Of a stretch of DNA of 12,964 nucleotides, positions 6,875 through 12,964 are shown piece after piece. The translations under genes and the position numbers were made by a program. Source of the stretch: Firmicutes bacterium UBA2598 (GTDB taxonomy: Bacteria; Bacillota; PH28-bin88). The stretch is from NCBI GenBank assembly GCA_002339345.1, contig DDKM01000072.1:1-12964 (forward strand). The letters run 5' to 3'. Below the pieces are notes generated by a model that was not told the origin of the DNA, ran no database searches, and was given only the letters and a program-made list of their open reading frames with translations. How positions within the stretch are numbered: position 1 is the stretch's first letter; every line of letters begins with the position of its first letter.

Positions 6875-7168
6875 TTATACAATGCGGGGCACCTTATACA
6901 TACCGTCCTGGGCCTGGGGTGCGTTATGCAGCGCCAGCTCCCTGGGCAGCCCCGGACGGGCGGCATCCTCCCGGAACACGTTTTGCATGGGCAGCACATG
7001 GGCCGTGGGTTCCACCCCGGCGGTGTCCAGTGCATTCATCTTTTCCATATAACCCAGGATGTTGTTTAACTGCTGGGTATACCTTTCCTTTTCCTCCTCC
7101 GTCAACTCCAGGCGGGCCAGGAGGGCCACATGTTCCACATCCGCCTTGCTAATGGTCACCAATGCCAC
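6875..7168 (-). CDS. gatC: Aspartyl/glutamyl-tRNA amidotransferase subunit C
   Basis: A 97-residue small subunit that wraps around GatA and holds the GatA-GatB complex together. The family opening ISKADVEHVALLARLELTEEE is followed by the YTQQLNNILGYMEKMNALDT helix and ends in DGMYKVPRIV, typical of GatC. The start is uncertain by a few codons: GTG 7166-7168 (used here, GAGG 5 nt upstream), TTG 7160-7162 or GTG 7157-7159 could all use the same AGGAAGG. It is first in the gatCAB order, 30 nt from the predicted transcription start, which fits an operon-leading gene. Confidence 0.95.
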   Translation of the reverse strand: MALVTISKADVEHVALLARLELTEEEKERYTQQLNNILGYMEKMNALDTAGVEPTAHVLPMQNVFREDAARPGLPRELALHNAPQAQDGMYKVPRIV

Positions 7169-7205
7169 ACCTTCCTCTCAATTCCGGCTAAAACCTACAT
7201 TTTCC

Positions 7206-7234
7206 ATTATACCATCAGGGGTTGTCCGGGTCAA
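7206..7234 (-). promoter_or_regulatory. Near-consensus extended -10 promoter for gatCAB
   Basis: On the minus strand TTGACC (7229-7234), a 17-bp spacer and TATAAT (7206-7211) preceded by TGG, an extended -10 element. It differs from the sigma-A consensus by one base and overlaps the last codons and stop of the CPBP protease gene. Transcription would start near 7199. Confidence 0.85.
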
Positions 7235-7826
7235 AACCGCCAGTGATGATCAAGCCGCCAATGGTCAGGTTATAAAGACTGTGGGCAACAATCACAGCAA
7301 CCAGCGATCCCGTCACAGCATAAAGATATCCCAACCCCACGCCGAGAACCAGCACCACCATCCCGTATCCCCACAATTCCCTGCGCACTCCCACATGGAG
7401 GAGAGTAAACAGCAACGCCGCCCAGCCTATACCCAGGATGGACTGCAGTGTTGCACGGAAAAACACTTCTTCACCAATTGCCGAAAATACCGAAACCACC
7501 GCCAGGGTAGGCCAGGACATCCCCCGAAAGATAGGTATCACACTTCTGCCGGTGGAATTGGCAAAGGCCGGCCATAGACGGTAAAGCAACCATACTGCCA
7601 TGGCACCCACCGCCGCCAAGGCCGCCCCAGTCAGGACCGGCGGCCACCGCAGGGGAAATGTCCCGGTCCAAGGAACCGGGAGTTTAAAGGTCTGCCAGGT
7701 AAACCAGGCGAGGATCACCAGTACCGTTTGGGTGATTACCGTCCCTACCAGGAGGATCCGGTCGGGAACCGTCCCCCGGCCCCTCCCCAATGAAGGAGAA
7801 CCACTTTCCCTTGTCAAAACAAGCAC
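7215..7826 (-). CDS. CPBP-family (CAAX protease and bacteriocin-processing type) intramembrane metalloprotease
   Basis: A 203-residue integral membrane protein with hydrophobic segments at about residues 24-42, 64-84, 107-118, 133-146, 154-171 and 174-195. The glutamic-type active-site motifs of the family are all present: E119-E120-VFF-R124, H144 in FTLLHVG and H182-SLYN186. Bacterial members are linked to bacteriocin self-immunity, peptide processing or unknown membrane proteolysis; nothing here fixes the substrate. GTG 7824-7826 is used, with AGGAAAGGA immediately upstream; TTG 7815-7817 is 8 nt from AAGGAG and may be the true start, removing three residues. It has its own promoter at 7847-7875. 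Its 3' end contains the gatCAB promoter. There is no bacteriocin or quorum-peptide gene next to it, apart from a small ORF of unknown role upstream. Confidence 0.88.
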   Translation of the reverse strand: MLVLTRESGSPSLGRGRGTVPDRILLVGTVITQTVLVILAWFTWQTFKLPVPWTGTFPLRWPPVLTGAALAAVGAMAVWLLYRLWPAFANSTGRSVIPIFRGMSWPTLAVVSVFSAIGEEVFFRATLQSILGIGWAALLFTLLHVGVRRELWGYGMVVLVLGVGLGYLYAVTGSLVAVIVAHSLYNLTIGGLIITGGFDPDNP

Positions 7827-7846
7827 TCCTTTCCTGCACTACCCAA

Positions 7847-7875
7847 ATTCTACGACAGGACAGCCACGCAGGCAA
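7847..7875 (-). promoter_or_regulatory. Sigma-A-type promoter of the CPBP protease gene
   Basis: On the minus strand TTGCCT (7870-7875), a 17-bp spacer and TAGAAT (7847-7852), with a predicted start near 7840, just before the ribosome binding site. It follows a terminator for the upstream transcript, so the protease appears to be its own unit. Confidence 0.65.
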
Positions 7876-7882
7876 CCCCAAC

Positions 7883-7908
7883 CTGCAGTAATAATCTGCA
7901 GTAATAAA
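7883..7908. repeat. 13-bp tandem repeat, two copies
   Basis: CTGCAGTAATAAT at 7883-7895 is followed directly by CTGCAGTAATAAA at 7896-7908, identical at 12 of 13 positions. It lies between the terminator tail and the CPBP promoter and contains a PstI-type palindrome in each copy. It looks like a recent slippage duplication. Confidence 0.7.
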
Positions 7909-7934
7909 TAGAAAGAGCCACCCTTACAGGTGGC
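7903..7934 (-). terminator. Intrinsic terminator after the small ORF
   Basis: On the minus strand GCCACC, loop TGTAAG and GGTGGC are followed by TCTTTCTATTTATT. The 6-bp stem and T-rich tail end whatever transcript crosses the small ORF and shield the CPBP promoter. Confidence 0.7.
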
Positions 7935-7969
7935 CCAGACCGCGCTTAACCCCTTAGTACCCGTAGGCA

Positions 7970-8074
7970 TCAGACCTTCCGACGGATCATCATCTGGCGA
8001 ATTCGTTCGTACATACTCCCTAAAATGGCAATGGCCGCAAGCCATTTGAGACCCCTTTTGGCCATATCCAACAC
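7970..8074 (-). CDS. Candidate 34-residue amphipathic small protein
   Basis: Minus-strand frame from GTG 8072-8074 to TGA 7970-7972, with a G-rich GGGGGG ribosome binding site at 8083-8088, 8 nt upstream. It starts MLDMAKRGLKWLAAIAILGS, a basic and then hydrophobic helix, and ends in a very basic stretch that includes ERIRQMMIRRKV. An ATG at 8063-8065 would give 31 residues and GTG 8081-8083 would give 37. A terminator follows 36 nt after the stop, as expected for a real gene end. The composition suggests a small membrane-associated or amphipathic peptide. I do not recognise a family. It lies between the EndoQ-like gene and the CPBP protease; a substrate relation to the protease is speculative. 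Confidence 0.45.
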   Translation of the reverse strand: MLDMAKRGLKWLAAIAILGSMYERIRQMMIRRKV

Positions 8075-8122
8075 CAGCCACACCCCCCGCAAATTTATCC
8101 GGCCAATACTATTTTTTCATCG

Positions 8123-8163
8123 GGTGCCGGGGGATATGCACATGGTTATATATGGACGGCACC
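8123..8163. repeat. Long-range inverted repeat in the EndoQ/small ORF gap
   Basis: GGTGCCG at 8123-8129 and CGGCACC at 8157-8163 are perfect 7-bp arms around an AT-rich 27-bp centre that contains further ATAT pairs. It could be an RNA hairpin at the end of the EndoQ-like transcript or a protein-binding site. No U-tract follows directly on the minus strand. Confidence 0.4.
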
Positions 8164-8212
8164 TTTGGCCCTAAAATGCTTGGCCCAGGGTGATAATGGT
8201 ACCGGCTTGATG

Positions 8213-9460
8213 CTACTCAGCCACCAGTCTGCCATAGCGGCCGCCGCCACCGTCCAGAATGGATACCAACCCATGGCGGGCATTGCAAATTAGGGTAGCC
8301 GCCCGTTCTCCCACCACTTCAGCCAAATCTGCCGGTGTTGCTTCGTGCATGGCAGCCAGTTCACTGCCAAAGGCAGCCACCAGACGCTGAATGGCCCTTT
8401 TACCGATGCCCGGCACAAACTCCAGGGGAATCTGGTAGTGGTAAGGCGGCCGGCTGGGAATCTCCGCCACAGCAGATGACTGCTGTCCCGTCTCCGGGCG
8501 TTCGGCAATTTCTGCCAGGCGATCCGCTACGCCAAAGGTGATATCCGTTCCACCGCAACGGGTACAGGCATACACCGGCGGTGAGGTTTCCGCCGGGGCC
8601 TCACAGGCATGGCAATATGTACGATGGTATTTACCCAGGCGGGGACTAAGACCGTAATTGGCCACCACCGCAGCCCTACTGGCAGTTCCGGTAAAAACAC
8701 TACAGATACCCTGAAAGGACAGTTCCGGCAGCAGCATAAGGTTGTACTCCCGGCCAAGTTTGGCCAGGGAGTGGGCATCGGAATTGCTGAAAAAGATCCG
8801 GGAATCCAATTCCGGCAGGCGGGCCGCCATAGCCGTGTCGGCACTCAGACCCAGTTCCACCGCCGGAATTTCCGCCGCTATCTCCACAGGCAAAAGCCTG
8901 TCCAGGCGGTCGGTGCAACACCCCAGGACCCCCTTGTGGGGGGTGAAGGCATGGGCGGGTACCAGAACACCACCGCGCTGGGCCACCTCCCCGGCCAGGA
9001 CCACCCCGGACCAGCGGGAACGCTGTGTACTCAGCCAGTTATTGGATACACTGGCCTGGTGCGCACAGGCAAAATCATTCAGCGCGTCCAGGCTGGGAAA
9101 ATAGGCCACCCAGTGGGCCGCACCGGTCGGGCAATGGCCTTCCCATTCCCTGGCCACCACGCGTTCGGTGGTTTCCACCTCGGCCCCGGGTATTAAAACC
9201 AGCCCGCCGGGAGCAGCCAGACCGCCGCCGGGCAACTCGGTCAGTTCCCCAGCCGCTACCATCTGCCGCAGTTCCGCCCTCGCCCCGGTTGCCACGGCAT
9301 CCACTACCCCGATGCAATCCAAACCTTTACGCAGGGGATGGCCCGGTGTCTCCTGGGCGATGATGCTGGACAGGGTCAGTTCCCGGGAAGCGGTAATTTT
9401 AACCGGCCTGTCCATGGCCCGGCCCAGGTGGACATGGAGATCCACACGATATGTTCGCAA
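8213..9460 (-). CDS. Endonuclease Q-like PHP-domain DNA repair nuclease
   Basis: A 415-residue protein of the TIGR00375/EndoQ type. Characterised relatives cut 5' of deaminated bases (uracil, hypoxanthine) and abasic sites. The PHP metal site shows as D7-L-H9-V-H11 at the N-terminus, E94 in PGAEVE, H170 in VPAHAF and D228-A-H230 in SNSDAHS. A four-cysteine zinc site follows at C283, C286, C299 and C302. A C-terminal helix-hairpin-helix segment, FVPGIGKRAIQRLV, at about 348-361 fits DNA binding. The start is TTG 9458-9460 because GGAGG lies 8 nt before it; ATG 9476-9478 has no ribosome binding site. It follows the DUF1847 gene by 27 nt and is probably in one transcript with ligA. Activity is inferred from the family. 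Confidence 0.88.
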   Translation of the reverse strand: MRTYRVDLHVHLGRAMDRPVKITASRELTLSSIIAQETPGHPLRKGLDCIGVVDAVATGARAELRQMVAAGELTELPGGGLAAPGGLVLIPGAEVETTERVVAREWEGHCPTGAAHWVAYFPSLDALNDFACAHQASVSNNWLSTQRSRWSGVVLAGEVAQRGGVLVPAHAFTPHKGVLGCCTDRLDRLLPVEIAAEIPAVELGLSADTAMAARLPELDSRIFFSNSDAHSLAKLGREYNLMLLPELSFQGICSVFTGTASRAAVVANYGLSPRLGKYHRTYCHACEAPAETSPPVYACTRCGGTDITFGVADRLAEIAERPETGQQSSAVAEIPSRPPYHYQIPLEFVPGIGKRAIQRLVAAFGSELAAMHEATPADLAEVVGERAATLICNARHGLVSILDGGGGRYGRLVAE

Positions 9461-9468
9461 AACGTCTT

Positions 9469-9473
9469 CCTCC
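9469..9473 (-). promoter_or_regulatory. Ribosome binding site that decides the TTG start of the EndoQ-like gene
   Basis: GGAGG lies 8 nt before TTG 9458-9460 and inside the longer frame that begins at ATG 9476-9478, which argues for the shorter protein. Confidence 0.65.
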
Positions 9474-9487
9474 TGCATTTACGTTAG

Positions 9488-10129
9488 CTACCGCCCATCA
9501 TCCAGCTTGTGGGCGGCCAGCTTTTTCTGGTAGTAATGGGTGGCATAAACGGCACCCAGGGGGTTGTGGGCCAGCACCCGGTCCTTGACCGCCATCACAG
9601 TCACCGGTGCCTCCGAATACTTGATAAACAGGGTATCATGGCCGACGCACAATCCTACCATTACATTCAGTTCTGTCCCGGCCTTGTTTAAAAGCATGGC
9701 CTGGGCCACCGGATTGCACATGGGCTCGAACTCACCGGGCCGCACCTTTTCATCGTTGGTTACCCCCAATTCTTCCTTGGGCACCGCCCCCGTCTTACAG
9801 TTTGCGGATACCACCGTAAGGCCCGCGGCCTCCCACACCTGTTTCAACACCCTAGCTTCCTGCCGTAAACCCACACAAAAGGCCATGCCGATTTTACAAA
9901 AACCGGTGCGGCGACAAAACTCCACGATTTCCACAACCCTGGGCCATACCCCATAACCCGCCGCCTCGGTGCGGGCGGCGGCAGCGGCAATACGGTTGTC
10001 TTCCGGTTGATCATACATCCGCCGGGCCGCCTCAAAAACTTCTTTTTCTGCTGGAATAGGGCAATTATCCGGTACCCGGTCCATATTGCCCACCCGACAG
10101 GCGTACGAAGGACACTCTGCACATTTCAT
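9488..10129 (-). CDS. DUF1847 family cysteine-rich protein
   Basis: A 213-residue protein of unknown function that I place in the DUF1847 metal-binding group by its opening MKCAECPSYAC and by the GMAFCVGLRQEARVL and LCVGHDTLFIKYS segments. Ten cysteines are present: C3, C6, C11, C23, C72, C78, C85, C111, C138 and C161, with H164 close to the last. The N-terminal four look like an iron-sulfur or zinc site. No membrane segment or signal peptide is visible, so a cytosolic protein is likely. Start ATG 10127-10129 has GGGGGAG 10 nt upstream. It sits 81 nt after ligA and 27 nt before the EndoQ-like gene, which suggests co-transcription and raises the question of a repair or redox role, not shown by the sequence itself. 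Confidence 0.85.
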   Translation of the reverse strand: MKCAECPSYACRVGNMDRVPDNCPIPAEKEVFEAARRMYDQPEDNRIAAAAARTEAAGYGVWPRVVEIVEFCRRTGFCKIGMAFCVGLRQEARVLKQVWEAAGLTVVSANCKTGAVPKEELGVTNDEKVRPGEFEPMCNPVAQAMLLNKAGTELNVMVGLCVGHDTLFIKYSEAPVTVMAVKDRVLAHNPLGAVYATHYYQKKLAAHKLDDGR

Positions 10130-10210
10130 CTTCTGTTTTCTCCCCCACTTGACTATCCCTTTCCACCGTCTGGACGGTTTGCCCGGTATCCGCGGCCTCT
10201 ACCCGGCCGG

Positions 10211-12232
10211 TTACTCCCCGTCCAGCATGGCTAAAAACTCTTCCTCGGTTAACACCGGCACTCCCAGATCTCTGGCCTTGTCATATTTTGACCCGGGGTC
10301 TTTTCCCACCACCAGGAAATCGGTCTTTTTGCTCACACTGCCCGATACCTCCCCACCCATGGCCTCTATGCGGGCCTGGGCCTCCCCCCTGGACAAAGAT
10401 GCCAGGGTACCGGTCAGCACGAATTTCTTACCCGCCAGCGGCCGCTTGGCTTCCTCCGGTACCATAGCCTTTTGTTCCATGTTCACCCCGGCTTTCTTTA
10501 ACTTCTCAATCACCTCCCGGTTATGGGGTTCTGCCATAAACTGGCAAATACTTTCCGCTATCTTGGGTCCGATTTCCGGCACGGCGGTAAGTTCCTGTAC
10601 CGTTGCCCCAGCCAGGCGCTCCATCTTACCAAAATGGTTGGCCAGCACCCGGGCTGCCCTGGCCCCCACATGGCGGATGCCCAACCCGAACAGCAACTGG
10701 GCAAGACTGTTGGTTTTGCTGGCCTGGATGGCCTTTAAAAGATTGGTGGCCAGCTGGTCCCCCATGCGCTCCAGGGTGACCAGGCGGGATTGTTCCAGAA
10801 AATACAGGTCGGCGGCATCTTTGATTAGCCCGGCCTCAACCAGCTGGTTGACGATGGCCGGGCCAATACCCTCGATATTCATGGCATCCCGGGATGCAAA
10901 ATGGATGATGGCCTCCTTGATCTGGGCCGGGCACACCAACCCGCCGGTGCAACGATGGGCCACCTCACCTGATGCACGAACCACCCTGGATCCGCACTCC
11001 GGGCAGGTATCCGGCATGATAAAGGGCCGTTCCCGGCCGGTACGCTTTTCTTTGATCACCCGTACCACCTCGGGGATAATCTCTCCCGCCTTCTGTACCA
11101 CCACCGTATCCCCAATGCGGATATCCCGCTCCCTGATCAAGTCCTCATTGTGTAATGTAGCACGGCTGACAGTGGTACCGGCTAACCGTACAGGCTGCAG
11201 TACCGCATTGGGGGTGAGCACCCCGGTACGGCCAACCCGGACAAAAATATCCGTCAACACCGTTTCCGCCTGTTCGGCGGCAAATTTATAGGCCACCGCC
11301 CAGCGGGGAGACTTGCTCCTGGCTCCCAGCTCACGTTGCAAGGAAAGGCTATTCACCTTCACCACCAGACCGTCAATCTCGTAAGGCAGTTCATGGCGCC
11401 TTATCTCCCATTCCTGGCAAAGGGCTACCACCTCACGGATATCCCTGCAAAGATGGCACCTGGGGTCCGTGGGAAAACCCAACCCGGCCAGGTAGGCCAG
11501 GTTTTCTGTATGGCTGTTAAAAACAACTCCCTCTGCCACGAGGAGTTCATAGACAATCACCGCCAGGGGGCGGGATGCCGTAACCCCCGGATCCAACTGG
11601 CGCAGGGATCCGGCCGCCGCGTTTCTTGGGTTGGCAAAGGGGGGTTCGCCCTCCCGTTCCCGCCCTTTGTTCAGTTGGGCAAAGGCCTCCTTGGGCAGGT
11701 AGGCCTCCCCCCGCACCACCAGCCTGGACGGTACTGGAGCCTCCTGGCTGGGGGTCAGCCGCAGGGGAACGGTGCGCACCGTACGCAGGTTGGCGGTAAT
11801 ATCCTCACCCACCTCCCCGTCTCCCCGGGTAGCCCCGGTGGTAAAGAGACCATCCAAATAGGTGAGGGCCACCGTCAGGCCATCTATCTTCGGTTCCACC
11901 ACATATTCCACCGGGCCACCCGCAACAGCCCGAACCCGGCGGTCAAAATCCAGCAGGTCTCCCTCGCCGAAGGCATTATCCAAGCTTAGAAGGGGCTGGG
12001 GATGCCTTACCACGGCAAAGGCGGACAAGGGCTGCCCACCCACCCGCTGGCTGGGCGAATCGGGGGTGACCAGATCGGGATAGCGGGTCTCCAGTGACAC
12101 CAGTTCCGCCATCAGGGCGTCAAACTGGTGATCGCTGATGACCGGCTGGTCCAGAACAAAATAGCGATAATTATGGTCGGCAATCTCGGAACGTAACTGG
12201 CACAGGCGTTTCCGCGCTTCTTCCTTACTCAC
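10211..12232 (-). CDS. ligA: NAD+-dependent DNA ligase
   Basis: A 673-residue replicative ligase that joins nicks in Okazaki fragments and repair intermediates with NAD+. Domains in order: Ia NAD-binding region with DHNYRYFVLDQP near the start, adenylation domain with K115-I-D-G as the adenylated lysine, OB fold (VGRTGVLTPNAVLQPV), a four-cysteine zinc finger at C410, C413, C428 and C434, helix-hairpin-helix repeats and a C-terminal BRCT domain at about 596-673. The start is GTG 12230-12232: GGAGG lies 8 nt upstream, and this start places the catalytic lysine at 115 as in E. coli. An in-frame ATG at 12275-12277 lacks a ribosome binding site. In many Firmicutes pcrA precedes ligA; here a methyltransferase remnant on the other strand does. 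Confidence 0.98.
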   Translation of the reverse strand: MSKEEARKRLCQLRSEIADHNYRYFVLDQPVISDHQFDALMAELVSLETRYPDLVTPDSPSQRVGGQPLSAFAVVRHPQPLLSLDNAFGEGDLLDFDRRVRAVAGGPVEYVVEPKIDGLTVALTYLDGLFTTGATRGDGEVGEDITANLRTVRTVPLRLTPSQEAPVPSRLVVRGEAYLPKEAFAQLNKGREREGEPPFANPRNAAAGSLRQLDPGVTASRPLAVIVYELLVAEGVVFNSHTENLAYLAGLGFPTDPRCHLCRDIREVVALCQEWEIRRHELPYEIDGLVVKVNSLSLQRELGARSKSPRWAVAYKFAAEQAETVLTDIFVRVGRTGVLTPNAVLQPVRLAGTTVSRATLHNEDLIRERDIRIGDTVVVQKAGEIIPEVVRVIKEKRTGRERPFIMPDTCPECGSRVVRASGEVAHRCTGGLVCPAQIKEAIIHFASRDAMNIEGIGPAIVNQLVEAGLIKDAADLYFLEQSRLVTLERMGDQLATNLLKAIQASKTNSLAQLLFGLGIRHVGARAARVLANHFGKMERLAGATVQELTAVPEIGPKIAESICQFMAEPHNREVIEKLKKAGVNMEQKAMVPEEAKRPLAGKKFVLTGTLASLSRGEAQARIEAMGGEVSGSVSKKTDFLVVGKDPGSKYDKARDLGVPVLTEEEFLAMLDGE

Positions 12233-12240
12233 ATCGGTTC

Positions 12241-12245
12241 CCTCC
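12241..12245 (-). promoter_or_regulatory. Ribosome binding site that decides the GTG start of ligA
   Basis: GGAGG lies 8 nt before GTG 12230-12232, whereas the upstream ATG at 12275-12277 has only GTGGTGAATA before it. Confidence 0.7.
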
Positions 12246-12368
12246 GGGGTGAAAGGGTACGACCCCTTATTATTCATTATTCACCACTAGTTTCGCCAAT
12301 TTACCGGGCTTTCCTGCAGCAAGGCGGGAATTGATGCCGGATATCCCCTTGGGTTATGATTTGTTTGA

Positions 12369-12721
12369 GGTGGGATTGAATCAAAGCACTTGCCGGAACC
12401 AGGGATGGCGAAGGCGGAAACGGCGCGGGTGCTGAAAACCGGCGGAACGAGGGCGGAACGATAGTGATTACTGACATGGAACACCCTCACCTTGATTTGC
12501 AGCAGGAGATGGCGGACCTATGGCCGGGGTTTGCAAGGGAGCACCTCCGGCATTGGCTGCTGGATGCCGGCCTGTCCCAGGTTGTGGTGGAAGACTTGGA
12601 ATGCACGTGTTGTGCGGGAAGGATGCAGGAGGAGGCCATGGGGAACAGAGAGGACCAGGAGATCCGGATGAACATCCTGGTGGCCACCGGTTTGAAACCA
12701 GATAAAGCGGTATATTATTAA
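12369..12721 (+). pseudogene. Broken SAM-dependent methyltransferase (C-terminal remnant)
   Basis: This is the only plus-strand gene trace. One frame, from 12369, reads KHLPEPGMAKAETARVLKTGGT and hits a stop at 12462-12464; another, 12464-12721, reads VITDMEHPHLDL, then GFAREHLRHWLLDAGL, and ends near NILVATGLKPDK. Joined, they give ARVLKTGGTIVITDMEH, the standard post-motif segment of class I methyltransferases (ARVLKPGG-x-x-V-I-x-D), followed by the usual C-terminal half. The frames are separated by an 11-bp tandem duplication at 12441-12462. The N-terminal SAM-binding half is missing: 12233-12368 shows no convincing methyltransferase sequence and no other gene. The C-terminus carries a C-T-C-C cluster. 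Arsenite methyltransferase-like or UbiE-like origin cannot be decided from this piece. Confidence 0.7.
12441..12462 (+). repeat. 11-bp tandem duplication that breaks the methyltransferase frame
   Basis: GGCGGAACGAG at 12441-12451 is followed by GGCGGAACGAT at 12452-12462. Removing one copy fuses the two frames and restores the family sequence. Confidence 0.88.
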
Positions 12722-12749
12722 GACCAAAACTTAAAGAACCCCTAAGTAT

Positions 12750-12768
12750 AAAAAAAAGGCCGCAGCCT
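12750..12768 (-). terminator. Candidate terminator after the coiled-coil gene
   Basis: On the minus strand AGGC, loop TGCG and GCCT run into eight T. The stem is short at 4 bp, but the position, about 30 nt past the stop codon, fits. Confidence 0.5.
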
Positions 12769-12796
12769 ATGATTGAAAAAAGAAATAGCGAGGAAG

Positions 12797-12964
12797 CTAC
12801 ACCGGGCGGCGTCGCAAGGTCCGAATGGCTACCTCGTGCTCACCGGCAATTTCAAACAGGGATTTCTGGTTCTCCTTGATTTCCCTGACATCCGCCTCTA
12901 TGCGGTCCAGTCGTGCTATTATCCGGGCTTGTCCCTCATGCAACTTACTGATCTCTGACCGCAG
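12797..12964 (-). CDS. C-terminal end of a coiled-coil protein of unknown function (partial)
   Basis: The minus-strand frame enters from the right edge and ends at TAG 12797-12799, leaving 55 residues. It shows a heptad-like helix (SEISKLHEGQARIIARLDRI and then EADVREIKENQKSLFEI) followed by GEHEVAIRTLRRRPV. This pattern, with a closing ENQKSLFEIAGEHE block and a basic tail, recurs in small coiled-coil hypothetical proteins of Firmicutes, as far as I recall. The N-terminus is outside the window, so length and domain content are unknown and no function can be given. A candidate terminator follows. Confidence 0.7.
   Translation of the reverse strand: MRSEISKLHEGQARIIARLDRIEADVREIKENQKSLFEIAGEHEVAIRTLRRRPV

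Noticed and set aside
7839..8081. 80-codon minus-strand frame across the small ORF and terminator
   Set aside because: It runs through the terminator hairpin, the tandem repeat and the CPBP promoter, and has no family features. The overlapping 34-residue frame has a better start and end.
10139..10200. Short hairpin ACCGT-CCAG-ACGGT between ligA and DUF1847 considered as terminator
   Set aside because: The stem is 5 bp and no T-tract follows on the minus strand; read-through from ligA is more likely.
10086..11291. Long plus-strand open frame (401 codons) opposite ligA
   Set aside because: Antisense shadow of ligA and DUF1847 in GC-rich DNA; low-complexity Ser/Pro/Arg-rich product without family resemblance.
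12275..12277. ATG as the ligA start
   Set aside because: No ribosome binding site; GTG 12230-12232 has GGAGG at 8 nt and gives the standard catalytic lysine number.
12773..12958. Plus-strand open frame at the right edge
   Set aside because: It is antisense to the coiled-coil C-terminus, which has clear heptads and a terminator in the right place.
1..12964. CRISPR array, tRNA, rRNA, transposase, toxin-antitoxin pair or phage genes
   Set aside because: No regularly spaced repeats, cloverleaf-like segments, transposase motifs or phage-type proteins were found on either strand.

Overview
The window reads as a chromosomal segment of a moderately GC-rich Firmicute. The gatC-gatA-gatB set with a nearby NAD+-dependent ligase, the strong GGAGG ribosome binding sites, the frequent TTG and GTG starts and the NifV-type synthase/isocitrate dehydrogenase pair suggest a Desulfotomaculum/Pelotomaculum-like member of the Peptococcaceae. 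That placement is inference from gene content; no rRNA or other taxonomic marker is present. Apart from one methyltransferase remnant, every gene lies on the minus strand, so transcription runs from high to low coordinates.

Right end (12797-12964 and 12369-12721): the C-terminal end of a coiled-coil protein, then, on the opposite strand, a broken SAM-dependent methyltransferase whose frame is disrupted by an 11-bp tandem duplication. Middle right (8213-12232): ligA (NAD+ DNA ligase), a cysteine-rich DUF1847 protein and an endonuclease Q-like PHP-domain nuclease, probably co-transcribed and at least partly a DNA-repair cluster. From 7835 to 8212 lies an intergenic stretch with a candidate 34-residue small ORF, a terminator hairpin, a 13-bp tandem repeat, a long-range inverted repeat and a sigma-A-like promoter for a CPBP-family membrane protease (7215-7826).

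Middle (3899-7168): gatC, gatA and gatB encode the complete Asp/Glu-tRNA amidotransferase, driven by a near-consensus extended -10 promoter buried in the 3' end of the CPBP gene. Next comes a 300-bp intergenic region with a GC-rich hairpin, a good promoter (TTGAAA, 17 bp, TATTAT), an inverted repeat between its boxes and four phased AATGGC repeats. That promoter precedes a NifV-type homocitrate synthase and a beta-decarboxylating isocitrate/homoisocitrate dehydrogenase, a two-gene 2-oxoacid elongation module whose real substrate (oxaloacetate or 2-oxoglutarate) is open.

Left end (1-1325): an ArsR-family repressor with a frameshifted C-terminus, a terminator, a decayed COG0701/ArsP-type permease remnant with a G-run frameshift and missing ends, an apparently intact thioredoxin-like small disulfide protein, and the N-terminus of a membrane sensor protein, probably a histidine kinase. 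Decay is confined to accessory genes at both ends; the roughly 11 kb of core genes between them is clean.

I see no CRISPR array, tRNA, rRNA, insertion sequence or phage gene. No complete novel defence or other system is evident. The best leads are the operator-like promoter of the synthase/dehydrogenase pair, the ligA-DUF1847-EndoQ cluster, the small ORF and the three broken genes.
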